From Candidatus Muiribacterium halophilum (GTDB lineage: Bacteria; Muiribacteriota; Muiribacteriia; Muiribacteriales; Muiribacteriaceae), in NCBI GenBank assembly GCA_023228995.1, contig JALOAD010000015.1, positions 4,320-68,319 of the forward strand: 64,000 nucleotides of DNA. The letters are read 5' to 3'. The position numbers and the translations under genes were made by a program. The notes beneath the pieces were generated by a model. That model saw nothing but the letters and a program-made list of their open reading frames with translations. It did not search any database and was not told the origin of the DNA. The number at the start of each line of letters is the position of its first letter. The first letter of the stretch is position 1. Shown here in pieces: positions 46,101-52,658 of the stretch.

Positions 46101-46504
46101 AAAAACGGAATACTTGAATTAACAATAGTGAATATTGACAATATAAAAACAAAATTGTTATTTAAAAAAACAGAGAAAACTTTTGAAAACAGATAAAGTA
46201 AAGAAAATAAAAGAAAAAATACAATAAAAATATTTCTTCTTAAATATGGTTTTAAATAATAAAGAGCTAAAAATATACTCAAACTTATAATTAAAAATAT
46301 TTGAATTTCAATTACAATTCCAACGATTTTAGAATTCATATTAAAAGCTTCTAATAACTTATATGAAGCAAAAATAAATACAATAAAAGAAGAAAATCTT
46401 ATATGAGAATTTTTTTTAAGTTTTAATAAGTAAGAAATTATTAAAAATAATATCCCTATAGAAAAATTATAATATACTATATTTTCAGAAATAATATTAT
46501 TCAT
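43136..46504 (-). CDS. hybrid sensor histidine kinase with membrane and Cache-type sensor regions
   Basis: The 1122-residue protein has about seven membrane helices (residues 10-225), a periplasmic dCache-like region (about 235-480; YVMDKNGNTVVSSN, NERGFYTSFPFKKDG), another helix near 490, two PAS domains (about 515-760), HisKA with GIAHDFNNIL near 770 (phospho-acceptor His), a HATPase (DTGNGIEKNDISRIF, EGTGLGLASV) and a receiver (VVMDDEQDVRE, FAVMDLTIKGG) at the end. It fits a sensor whose output response regulator is elsewhere. No ribosome site precedes the ATG, and an extended -10 ends six bases upstream, so the mRNA may be leaderless. Confidence 0.92.
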   Translation of the reverse strand: MNNIISENIVYYNFSIGILFLIISYLLKLKKNSHIRFSSFIVFIFASYKLLEAFNMNSKIVGIVIEIQIFLIISLSIFLALYYLKPYLRRNIFIVFFLLFSLLYLFSKVFSVFLNNNFVFILSIFTIVNSSIPFFMKKINKKNPEKNIYLFFLLIALASTLRLIVDISVISLYSLLFISLGVFLYILQKIYNKKDNVFNKKIIWISFLSSIVILIIISVFIINISENIAENILIKDAKFKSREISKVLNDNLEIYMKGVRLLAEEDIIFDYLDEKKQEDYLKSNIIVDRYFDILKASVVYVMDKNGNTVVSSNRDSTTSILGYNYSFRNYFKTAMEGIITYYFAVGITTNERGFYTSFPFKKDGEIKGVAVIKKNLDIVESIIPDENPIFIVNDLGVILMSNNKEYVLKVIKELDEYDFNNIVDSRQFEGLKNTSLFSQINHKNVKLNGFTYYMEEANLKYANWKVIFLANNSLVTNYRNFSYIFIIILFVILLILFDFLRKEYSYIRSVIGSEKKYRTLFENSPNMIGLLDKKFRFLEMNRKFSWVSGLSQNDFSDIDLFTFWKNLDKNEIQHVKDKILSGKIFIREILFTPYDNNYDKQLLIMLSPIDNDNIIFIGVDITEERRMERELYEEQERIIVTINSIEEGVINTDKKGNILLINKIAQNIIKSKGDVSIGKNISICNIKLNNNEYNPILKVVTTEKNNKIIKNITIGPENIPIYMNIAPTFNNLGKVNGAVIAFRDIRVEKKIEEEMINLQKLESIGLFAAGIAHDFNNILTSVLGNISIVEKNFNKNEKIYQHLKNAENACMNAKELTMQLLTFAKRETPNKELINLKKAIKDTAEFSIRGTNNRLVLDIEDKLWNIEADIGKIKQVINNVIINSCQAMLDGGNVYLGATNQALFNEGGKSGNFVKISVKDTGNGIEKNDISRIFDPYFTTKKEGTGLGLASVLAIVKNHEGFIEVFSEKNQGTRFDIFLPAVIEGIIKEKNYENEILVKGKGRVVVMDDEQDVREVIKYMLEELGYEVEECEKGEELIAKYKAGLRFDFAVMDLTIKGGLGGVETMKELLHIDKNIKVIVASGYSQNDIAENYRKYGFSSIVNKPFTLNDLSEAIKAIKIVK

Positions 46505-46510
46505 TAAATT

Positions 46511-46519
46511 ATTATAACA
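46511..46519 (-). promoter_or_regulatory. extended -10 promoter immediately before the hybrid kinase gene
   Basis: The minus strand reads TGTTATAAT (46519-46511), an exact extended -10 element. The start of transcription seven bases on would coincide with the A of the ATG at 46504. No clear -35 is seen, as is normal for extended -10 promoters. Confidence 0.55.
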
Positions 46520-46531
46520 TAACTGTTTATA

Positions 46532-47680
46532 CTATTGCTTAAAGTTTTTTTTATAAATATAAAATTTATTGTCTGATATTTGTTCTTGAAATATTATTTT
46601 TTCATCATCAAATAACAGATTATTAAGACTTGCAGGTAAAATATTTCCATAACAAAAAACCGGTTTTTCTTTATCTTTTAAATCGTAAACAAATAAATAA
46701 TCTCTACTATTATTAGAACATATAAATCCAAAATAATTATTGTTAATAGCATAATCTTGTATTTTATATAAATTGTTAAATGAATTTAATAAATTAAAAC
46801 TCAATCCATTATTTTCGCTCTTATATAAACTAAGCAATTTATTATTATCGATTACTATATATAAATTACCACCACTTTCAAATATATGTTTTTCTCCATC
46901 AGTTAAAGTATTTATAACTGGTTTTTTTACAAATGTTCTACCATTATTATAGCTAAAAAAACTAAAACAAGAATTATCTTTTATAAATGAAAAAGATAAA
47001 ATGTTTTTTACAGAACTTAAAGCTATGTTTTTAATATCATCAATTTTTTCAAATTCTATAAAATTAGAATATATATTATTCAAATCTTTGTCAGCAACAC
47101 TTATATAAATACCTTTTCTTTCATCAATAAATGATTTTTTAGTAGCATCAACTTCATAAAGAGTATGATCTTGTTTTTGAACAATATTACTATCTTTATA
47201 TTTTTCAATAATATGGTTTATTTTATTATTATATTCAAAATATATAGAAGGAGTCTTTTTTGACATTATAATATGCTTTTCATCTATTAAATAATTATCA
47301 ATATCCCAAAAAGGATTTGTATAAATACCAAAATATTCATCAAATGAATCAGAATATTTTATAAAAGATTTTTCTGCTTTTAAATCTTTTTTAGAAATAA
47401 TTTCACATGCATAAGGTTTTTTTAATAAATTTATACATTTAGGAATTTCAAGTTTTTTTATATTAAAATCTTTTGTAACAACATTTAATTTTATAATATT
47501 ATACTTTTCATCAATAATAAATAAATTTTCATTATTTAAAGCTATATTAAAAAACCCCATATTTGATTCATAAGAGTAAATTTTATGTATATCTGAGTAT
47601 ATATTAATATAATATGCTGAAAATATTGCTAGAATAAAAAAAATAAATAAAAGTACTAAAAATCGTTTATATTTTTTCAT
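46532..47680 (-). CDS. membrane-anchored BNR-like repeat protein, unknown function
   Basis: The 382-residue protein has an N-terminal membrane anchor (FLVLLFIFFILAIFSAYYI) and an otherwise beta-rich exported region. Two Asp-box-like pieces, FSYNNGRTF near residue 250 and SENNGLSF near 290, suggest a sialidase/BNR-type beta-propeller without the enzymatic residues of sialidases. I do not recognise the family. It overlaps the cyclodeaminase gene by 14 bases and is last in the BMC/radical SAM run, so it may be co-expressed with it without a shared pathway. Confidence 0.55.
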   Translation of the reverse strand: MKKYKRFLVLLFIFFILAIFSAYYINIYSDIHKIYSYESNMGFFNIALNNENLFIIDEKYNIIKLNVVTKDFNIKKLEIPKCINLLKKPYACEIISKKDLKAEKSFIKYSDSFDEYFGIYTNPFWDIDNYLIDEKHIIMSKKTPSIYFEYNNKINHIIEKYKDSNIVQKQDHTLYEVDATKKSFIDERKGIYISVADKDLNNIYSNFIEFEKIDDIKNIALSSVKNILSFSFIKDNSCFSFFSYNNGRTFVKKPVINTLTDGEKHIFESGGNLYIVIDNNKLLSLYKSENNGLSFNLLNSFNNLYKIQDYAINNNYFGFICSNNSRDYLFVYDLKDKEKPVFCYGNILPASLNNLLFDDEKIIFQEQISDNKFYIYKKNFKQ

Positions 47681-48257
47681 AATTAAGCTTCTCCTTTATA
47701 TTTTTATAAAATAAATTACTTTGTTTTTTTAAACAGTTCATTTTATTAGAGATTTTTCCTTTTAAAACAATACTATTTAGAAATTCAATATTAAATAATA
47801 CATTATAACAACATGCATTTAAAGCACATTTCAAAAAATCAACTCCAGACATTATATCACATTCAGTATTATTAATATAATTTTGTGTTATTTCTTCTGT
47901 TAAAGAAAATACAATTAAAATATTTTCTATAATTTCAAGAGGAATTTCACAACTTTCTAAAACAACTTTTTCTTTATACTCATTTGAAAGTTCTTCAAAT
48001 TTAAGAAATTTTTCAAAAATATAGCTATCTTTATTCATAAGAATAAACAAATTACCTTTTATTAAATCAAGTTTTTCAATATAATTATAAAAAATATCTT
48101 TTACATTATCATTATTTTTTAAAATAATTACACAAGACATTCTTATTAGAGAAATACCTAAATTTGCAACATAACACGCTGAAGCTCCACCACCAGGTGG
48201 ATTTTTAGAATTACCAACATTAAAAGCAAAATCAAAAAGATTCATTTTTTCAAGCAT
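47667..48257 (-). CDS. cyclodeaminase/cyclohydrolase family protein (FTCD_C/FchA-like)
   Basis: The 196-residue helical protein has the family start: a short helix, then NSKNPPGGGASACYVANLG near residue 17, matching the PxPGGGSxAA folate-binding motif. Family members are formimino-THF cyclodeaminases or methenyl-THF cyclohydrolases, which act on one-carbon tetrahydrofolates. GAGG stands seven bases ahead of the ATG. It follows the second radical SAM gene by nine bases. With a lipoyl-synthase-like pair upstream, one-carbon metabolism through the lipoate-dependent glycine cleavage system is a reasonable link, by inference. Confidence 0.75.
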   Translation of the reverse strand: MLEKMNLFDFAFNVGNSKNPPGGGASACYVANLGISLIRMSCVIILKNNDNVKDIFYNYIEKLDLIKGNLFILMNKDSYIFEKFLKFEELSNEYKEKVVLESCEIPLEIIENILIVFSLTEEITQNYINNTECDIMSGVDFLKCALNACCYNVLFNIEFLNSIVLKGKISNKMNCLKKQSNLFYKNIKEKLNYEKI

Positions 48258-48266
48258 ATAAAATCC

Positions 48267-49232
48267 TCAAATAAAAAATTCATTTATTCTTTTGATTTCT
48301 TCATGGATTTCATTGTCTTTAGGCTTTCGTGGAAAATTATACCAATCACCAGTAACTTTTTCATTATAAAAAGGTCTATTACAACCTTCGCAACCACTTG
48401 TTCTAAAAAACTCTCCATCCCCAAGAATTCCTGGAATTTTTTTATAATTTACTTTTTTTACAAAATTATTTTCATCAAAAACAATATCATTAAATTCAAT
48501 TTCTTTTTTCTTTAAAAGATAAAATATAGCCTGACATAATCTATAATATTTAATATCAGGGGATTTTTTTTCCTCTAAATATCCTTTCTTTTTAATAGGA
48601 GTATAAGCAAAAAGACTTACATTAATTTGTTTTAAAAGAAAAGAGTTTATTAACGAGAAAAGTTCATAACTAGTCTCACCTAAACCAATAATCAAATGAG
48701 CAGATATTCTATCTGGAAATTTTTCAACAGATTCATATAAAAACTCAATATTTTTTTTAAAATTTTTATGTTTTATAAAGAAAAATTCTTTTTCTGAAGC
48801 TACATCTATTGCAATACCAATTCTATTAACACCACATTCAATAAACTTATACATAAGTTCTGGATAATTCATAAGATCTATAGAAACATTTATATTTATA
48901 TTAAATTTAATATTATCTCTTAAATATTTAATAATATTTAATGTCATAATTGAGGTTTTCTCAGATTTTGTAACTTGAATGCATATATTTTTAAATTTAT
49001 AACCTTTTTTATTAAAAGCTTGAACAAAAGTATAAATATCGAATTCAGGCCACATTACTCTTGAAAGCCTTGTTTCGCCTTCAGATTGAGAACAAAACTC
49101 ACAATTATTATTACATTTATCACCAAACATTAAATAAGCAGTAGTTGGATCAACAAGATTTTTAACCCTATTCAAACCAAGAACAGCTCCAGTTCCCTGA
49201 GATATTTTTATTTTATAAAACACAACATTCAT
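48267..49232 (-). CDS. radical SAM protein, biotin-synthase-related; candidate LipS2-type lipoyl synthase subunit
   Basis: From ATG 49232 the protein has 321 residues. The radical SAM motif is GDKCNNNCEFC (Cx3Cx2C) near residue 38, followed by a TIM-barrel and, near the C-terminus, RTSGCEGCNRPFYNEK near 285, which adds a CxxC likely to hold an auxiliary cluster. From memory this pattern belongs to biotin-synthase-related enzymes including LipS2 of the two-component archaeal/bacterial lipoyl synthase. The adjacent LipS1-like gene overlaps it by 20 bases. I prefer ATG 49232 to an in-frame TTG at 49244. It is not a normal BioB or LipA; the assignment needs a family search. Confidence 0.62.
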   Translation of the reverse strand: MNVVFYKIKISQGTGAVLGLNRVKNLVDPTTAYLMFGDKCNNNCEFCSQSEGETRLSRVMWPEFDIYTFVQAFNKKGYKFKNICIQVTKSEKTSIMTLNIIKYLRDNIKFNININVSIDLMNYPELMYKFIECGVNRIGIAIDVASEKEFFFIKHKNFKKNIEFLYESVEKFPDRISAHLIIGLGETSYELFSLINSFLLKQINVSLFAYTPIKKKGYLEEKKSPDIKYYRLCQAIFYLLKKKEIEFNDIVFDENNFVKKVNYKKIPGILGDGEFFRTSGCEGCNRPFYNEKVTGDWYNFPRKPKDNEIHEEIKRINEFFI

Positions 49233-50034
49233 AACTATACTCAATTAAAAATTTATTTTCTAAAGCATATTTTTCAGCTTCTTTTGAAGGCATTACAATT
49301 TTATCAACACCAAGCTTTAAAGCTTCAATATCAAGCTTTCTTCTATAAATCCCACCAGGTCTCATACAACCAAGAGAAACATTTTTAATTTTACTTTTTC
49401 CATACTTTATAATATCAAGAACATCTTCAATATTAGGCGATTTAAATAATGCAAAATCAGTATTTTTATTTACTATAAGAACTAAAAAAACAATTTCATC
49501 AAATCTTTCAGATAAATAATCAATAGCTTGTTTTTCACCTAAAATTTCACCTTCATTCACTCCAATCATAACATGAGGAACAACTCTTATTTTATTTTTT
49601 AAAAAATTATCAATAGAATGAGTAAAATCCTTTTGAGTAAAAAAATCACCATATATTCTTTTGATTGTTTCTTTATGAATTAAAAAATCAAAAGATACGC
49701 AATCTGCAATTTCTTTAAGCTTAATAAAATCAGAATTGTTTTTTATTATACCTGTATGAATATTTAATTTGATATTTTTATTTTTTAAATCTAAAAGTTC
49801 ATTAAAATGTTCTATAAAAGGAACACAACCTTTATCGTTCATACCACCGCTTACAAGTATAGAAGAATATTTATCATTTTTTATATCACTAATTTTTTTC
49901 ATATTTATAAGATAATGTTTATTACAATAAGGACAATTAAGAAAACAATTTTTATTAGTAAGAGATATTGAAATAGTTTGTGAAGGTTTTACAAATTTAA
50001 TATTATTCACGTCTGTCTGGACATTCAAGATCAT
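49213..50034 (-). CDS. radical SAM protein; candidate LipS1-type lipoyl synthase subunit
   Basis: The protein (273 residues from ATG 50034) has the radical SAM motif TNKNCFLNCPYCNKHYL (Cx3Cx2C) near residue 27, SGGMNDKGCVPF near 65, NIHTGI near 90 and the late segment SLGCMRPGGIYRRKLD near 220. It ends YECCVL, leaving two Cys at the tail. I recall this set from the uncharacterised biotin-synthase homologues that include LipS1. The start is uncertain: ATG 50034 and GTG 50010 both overlap or abut the BMC gene stop; an open frame extends up to 50097 inside that gene. No separate lipoate ligase is adjacent. Confidence 0.62.
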   Translation of the reverse strand: MILNVQTDVNNIKFVKPSQTISISLTNKNCFLNCPYCNKHYLINMKKISDIKNDKYSSILVSGGMNDKGCVPFIEHFNELLDLKNKNIKLNIHTGIIKNNSDFIKLKEIADCVSFDFLIHKETIKRIYGDFFTQKDFTHSIDNFLKNKIRVVPHVMIGVNEGEILGEKQAIDYLSERFDEIVFLVLIVNKNTDFALFKSPNIEDVLDIIKYGKSKIKNVSLGCMRPGGIYRRKLDIEALKLGVDKIVMPSKEAEKYALENKFLIEYSYECCVL

Positions 50035-50818
50035 CACAGAGTGCACATATGTAATTACAATCTTTTCTTTTTTCTTTTTCTTTTTCCTTCTTAACACCTA
50101 CAACTTCTTGAGATTTTTTCATTTCATTTTTTGTTTGATTTTTTATTTCAACAATTACTGCTTTAGGTTTTTCTTTTATTTCTTCTTCTTCTTTTTCTTC
50201 TTTTTTTTCTTCTTCTTCTTGTTTTTCAATAAAATCACTATAAACATTTTTATATTCTTCATTTATATCAGATAAATTCTCATCTTTTATAATATTCGGA
50301 ATTTCTATATTTTCTTCAATTATTTTTATATCTTCATCTTTTACAAATTCCAGATTATCAATTGTTTCTTCTCTTGCCGCTTCTTCTCTTGCCGCTTCTT
50401 CTTTCACAGTTTCTTCTCTCACAGTTTCTTCTCTCACAGCTTCTTCTTTCACAGCTTCTTCTTTCACAGCTTCTTCTTTCACAGCTTCTTCTCTCACAGC
50501 TTCTTCTCTCACAGCTTTTTTTCTCACCGGAGCATATTGACTTCCCATGTATTTTTCACCATTTATAATACCAATTAGCTGAGAATCAGGTTTAGCAATA
50601 ACATGACTTGAAATAAGAGTATTATATTTTGTTGCTACTTCAATACCACATTGTATAGATGATTGAACCGCACCAACATCACCTTCAATCTTTATAGTTA
50701 CACAACCAAAATTTGCTTCATAATTTAATAATTTAACATCTGCTGCTTTAAGGCAAGCATCTAAAGTTTCTATAGAACTTGAAAAACCCTTTATCTCAAT
50801 CATTCCCAAAGCTTTCAT
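50003..50818 (-). CDS. BMC-domain protein with pentapeptide-repeat and Cys-rich tail
   Basis: The 271-residue protein starts with one BMC shell domain (about 1-90; MKALGMIEIKGF, GDVGAVQSSIQCG, SHVIAKPDSQL). Residues 102-151 are ten copies of a five-residue unit of the type AVREE/AVKEE. Residues 152-250 are acidic and then Lys/Glu-rich, probably extended or helical. The end has C254, C258, C261 and C266 (Cx3Cx2Cx4C), a likely metal or iron-sulphur site. Canonical BMC-H proteins are about 90-110 residues and are encoded with other shell proteins; none is in this window. It lies between an acylphosphatase gene and two radical SAM genes. Confidence 0.88.
   Translation of the reverse strand: MKALGMIEIKGFSSSIETLDACLKAADVKLLNYEANFGCVTIKIEGDVGAVQSSIQCGIEVATKYNTLISSHVIAKPDSQLIGIINGEKYMGSQYAPVRKKAVREEAVREEAVKEEAVKEEAVKEEAVREETVREETVKEEAAREEAAREETIDNLEFVKDEDIKIIEENIEIPNIIKDENLSDINEEYKNVYSDFIEKQEEEEKKEEKEEEEIKEKPKAVIVEIKNQTKNEMKKSQEVVGVKKEKEKEKRKDCNYICALCDDLECPDRRE
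50366..50515 (-). repeat. 15-bp in-frame tandem repeat in the BMC gene
   Basis: Ten copies of a 15-base unit (plus strand of the type CTTCTTCTCTCACAG) encode (A/T)(V/A)(R/K)EE. Copies differ by one to three bases, mostly the Arg/Lys and Ala/Thr codons. As the unit is a multiple of three, changes in copy number keep the frame. Confidence 0.9.
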
Positions 50819-50827
50819 GAAAAAAAC

Positions 50828-51103
50828 CTACCCTGTTATATTAAATTCGTTGTATTTACCCGTACTATTATAATACTGAACACTTACTTTTTCAACATTT
50901 GAATGTACCGACCCCTTTTTTACCGACTCAATAAACATTTTAACCTGCACATCATTTCCTTCACAGCAAATTGTAACAGATCTATCAGGATTATTTCTTA
51001 CAAAACCAGTCAAGCTTAGATTTTTTGCTATATTATAAACAAAATGTCTAAATCCAACTCCTTGAACTTTTCCTCTAACAGTAATTTGAGCAGCTTTTGG
51101 CAT
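50828..51103 (-). CDS. acyP: acylphosphatase
   Basis: The 91-residue protein is a full acylphosphatase: RGKVQGVGFRHFVYNIA near residue 10 with the phosphate-binding Arg, and GFVRNNPDRSV near 33 with the catalytic Asn. It hydrolyses carboxyl-phosphate bonds such as acetyl phosphate or carbamoyl phosphate. It is the first gene of the BMC/radical SAM run, nine bases before the BMC gene, with GAGAGG before the ATG. Acyl phosphates are products of several microcompartment pathways, which may or may not be relevant. Confidence 0.93.
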   Translation of the reverse strand: MPKAAQITVRGKVQGVGFRHFVYNIAKNLSLTGFVRNNPDRSVTICCEGNDVQVKMFIESVKKGSVHSNVEKVSVQYYNSTGKYNEFNITG

Positions 51104-51135
51104 ATTATTTACCTCTCAGTAAATCATAAAATTAA

Positions 51136-51164
51136 ATACTACAACACATCGAAGAAATAGACAA
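51136..51164 (-). promoter_or_regulatory. possible promoter of the acyP-BMC-radical SAM operon
   Basis: The minus strand has TTGTCT (51159-51164), a 17-base spacer and TAGTAT (51136-51141), eight of 12 consensus bases. It is between the repeat region and the acyP ATG at 51103. Confidence 0.4.
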
Positions 51165-51251
51165 GAATTTATAAAAAAATCTACTCGATAACTTGAGTGA
51201 ACGTTGCGAAGCATATAATATACGGATGTATTATAAGTGAACGAAGGTAAC

Positions 51252-51405
51252 AGAGGCTGTTGAAAAACTAAAAAGAAGAAACATTGATGCAGAATAGGGT
51301 CTGTGCCGATCTCAAATTTTAGCTTACATAGGTCGGCCTGACCATGCTGTTTGATTTTAAAGTTAAGTTTAAAAAAAAGAAAACCTGTTTTTTTCAACAG
51401 CCTCT
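51252..51405. mobile_element. 154-bp MITE-like element with 16-bp perfect inverted ends
   Basis: AGAGGCTGTTGAAAAA (51252-51267) is the exact reverse complement of 51390-51405. The interior is richer in G+C than its surroundings and has no intact gene. It interrupts the hairpin module relative to copy A (19081-19200), standing where the second hairpin arm would be. Ends of this kind are typical of insertion sequences, so it may be moved by a transposase encoded elsewhere. No clear target duplication is visible. Confidence 0.7.
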
Positions 51406-51491
51406 AAAATACCGAATGATTATTTTTTTGCGTTATTGTAATGATAAAAAAATCAAAAACAGATCCCGGCTCAGAATCATGCCGGGATGAC

Positions 51492-51545
51492 ATTTTCTCA
51501 GAATAGTACCGGAATGACATTTTCTCAGAATAGTACCGGAATGAC
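51492..51545 (+). repeat. two perfect 27-bp tandem units
   Basis: The unit at 51492-51518 (key core TCAGAATAGTACCGGAATGAC) is repeated exactly at 51519-51545. Diverged relatives are at 51476-51491, 51666-51688 and, inverted, at the window end (63979-64000). Confidence 0.85.
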
Positions 51546-51574
51546 AGGTTTTTAATTTCCAATGTCGAATTAAA

Positions 51575-51662
51575 AGAAAAAACTTTGAAGCTGTGACAGA
51601 TAAAGCGTGACATGTCACTTTGTGACATTAGTAACAAAAACAAAGTCATGCCGGGATGACAG
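51575..51662 (+). repeat. dispersed repeat module 1, copy B
   Basis: These 88 bases match 18884-18971 with two differences. The palindromes GTGACATGTCAC and GTCATGCCGGGATGAC are both conserved. Confidence 0.85.
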
Positions 51663-51730
51663 TTTCTCAGAATCATGCATGGATGACATTATATTAATTT
51701 TTTGTTTATTTAATCATAGAACTCTATTAT

Positions 51731-51758
51731 TAATCTTTTCAATTTTATTTGCCGATAA
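51731..51758 (+). promoter_or_regulatory. candidate sigma-28 (FliA-type) promoter of flgB
   Basis: GCCGATAA (51751-51758) is an exact match to the FliA -10 element, and TAATCTTT (51731-51738) is a 6/8 match to its -35 with a 12-base spacer (11 is usual). The flgB ATG is 34 bases downstream. A TATAAT at about 51765 without a good -35 is an alternative. Confidence 0.5.
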
Positions 51759-51792
51759 TAGAATTATAATAATATTTAATGAGAGGATGCCA

Positions 51793-52212
51793 ATGATTTC
51801 AAGACTAGAGTCAGCAAAAACTTTAAGACTTCTTGAACAAGGACTTGATTGTGCTTCTTTTAGACATAGAATAATCTCAAACAATATCGCAAATGTTGAT
51901 ACTCCAGGGTTTAAAATATCTGGTGTAAAGTTTGAAGATAAATTAAGAAAAGTTTTAAACGATGATGGTATAAAAGGAGTCAGAACTCACGCAAATCACA
52001 TGCCTGTTGGACTTCCACAATATAATGAAGTTATTCCACAAAAAATCATGTTCACAGATACTAATTATAGAAACGATAAAAACAATGTTGATATTGATGT
52101 TGAAATGGCAAAAATGAGTAAAAACTCTATTTATTATGAAGCATGTATAACAAGAACAAATAGTTTTTTCACTAATCTTGATGAAGCTATAACTAAAGGC
52201 GGAGGTAGATAA
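51793..52212 (+). CDS. flgB: flagellar basal-body rod protein FlgB
   Basis: From ATG 51793 the protein has 139 residues, the usual FlgB size. The rod-protein signature RHRIISNNIANVDTPGFK lies near residue 25, and the C-terminal helix EACITRTNSFFTNLDEAI is typical. It is part of the proximal rod of the flagellar basal body. AGAGG stands ahead of the ATG; the in-frame ATG at 51787 overlaps that site, and a longer open frame back to 51607 runs into repeat DNA. flgC begins two bases after its stop. Confidence 0.93.
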   Translation: MISRLESAKTLRLLEQGLDCASFRHRIISNNIANVDTPGFKISGVKFEDKLRKVLNDDGIKGVRTHANHMPVGLPQYNEVIPQKIMFTDTNYRNDKNNVDIDVEMAKMSKNSIYYEACITRTNSFFTNLDEAITKGGGR

Positions 52213-52214
52213 AA

Positions 52215-52658
52215 ATGAGAATATTTGGAGCAATTGATGCTGCATCTTCAGGTCTTACAGCTCAGAGATTAAGAATGGACTGTATTTCAAACAATATAGC
52301 TAATGTTAATACAACTAGAACTAAAGAAGGTGGACCTTATAGAAGACAAGTTCCTGTGTTTTTACCAAGACAAGAGCAAAAATTTAATATACCATTTCCA
52401 CCAAGAAAAGGTATTGATTCAATAGGAGAAGGAGTAAGAATTGGAGGAATTCAATCTGATAATTCTGAATTAAGAAAAGTTTTTGAACCTGGTCATCCTG
52501 ATGCTGACAAAGACGGTTATGTACAGTATCCAAATGTTCAGATAGTCAAAGAAATGGTTGACATGATATCTGCAAATAGATCTTATGAAGCAAATGTATC
52601 TACAATAACTACAGCGCAAAACATGGCACAAAAAGCAATTGGTATTGGTAGTCGTTAA
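52215..52658 (+). CDS. flgC: flagellar basal-body rod protein FlgC
   Basis: The 147-residue protein has the FlgC N-terminus GAIDAASSGLTAQRLRMD with CISNNIANVNTTRT near residue 23, and the C-terminal rod motif YPNVQIVKEMVDMISANRSYEANV (near 100-123; key residues NVQ, MISANRSYEAN). It forms the proximal rod with FlgB. Usually fliE and fliF follow; here marC starts on the last base of the stop codon (TAATG). Confidence 0.95.
   Translation: MRIFGAIDAASSGLTAQRLRMDCISNNIANVNTTRTKEGGPYRRQVPVFLPRQEQKFNIPFPPRKGIDSIGEGVRIGGIQSDNSELRKVFEPGHPDADKDGYVQYPNVQIVKEMVDMISANRSYEANVSTITTAQNMAQKAIGIGSR

Larger units (their letters stand above)
51104..51792. repeat. repeat-filled spacer: copy B of the modular repeat, with an inserted inverted-repeat element
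   Basis: I find no gene here; several open frames in it also appear in copy A as parts of repeats. From left to right: promoter of acyP, hairpin module (51173-51250), a 154-base element (51252-51405), the rest of the hairpin module, a 16-base REP-like palindrome (51476-51491), two 27-base tandem units (51492-51545), module 2, module 1 (51575-51662) and the promoter of flgB. Module order is the reverse of copy A while orientation is the same. Confidence 0.8.

Noticed and set aside
48267-50034. The two radical SAM genes as biotin synthase BioB or classical LipA
   Set aside because: They lack the BioB second-cluster residues and the LipA CxxxxCxxxxxC N-terminal motif; their tails match other biotin-synthase-related groups.
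50366-50515. Regularly spaced repeats that might be a CRISPR array
   Set aside because: The units are directly adjacent, 15 bases long, without spacers, and are in frame inside the BMC gene.
51252-51405. A complete insertion sequence
   Set aside because: Only 154 bases with inverted ends and no transposase frame; kept as a MITE-like element.
51116-51676. Open frames on the minus strand (51116-51397, 51404-51676) and 19083-19280 that could be small proteins
   Set aside because: They lie wholly inside repeat modules, share translated pieces only because the repeats are shared, lack ribosome sites, and the 51116 frame crosses the end of the inverted-repeat element.
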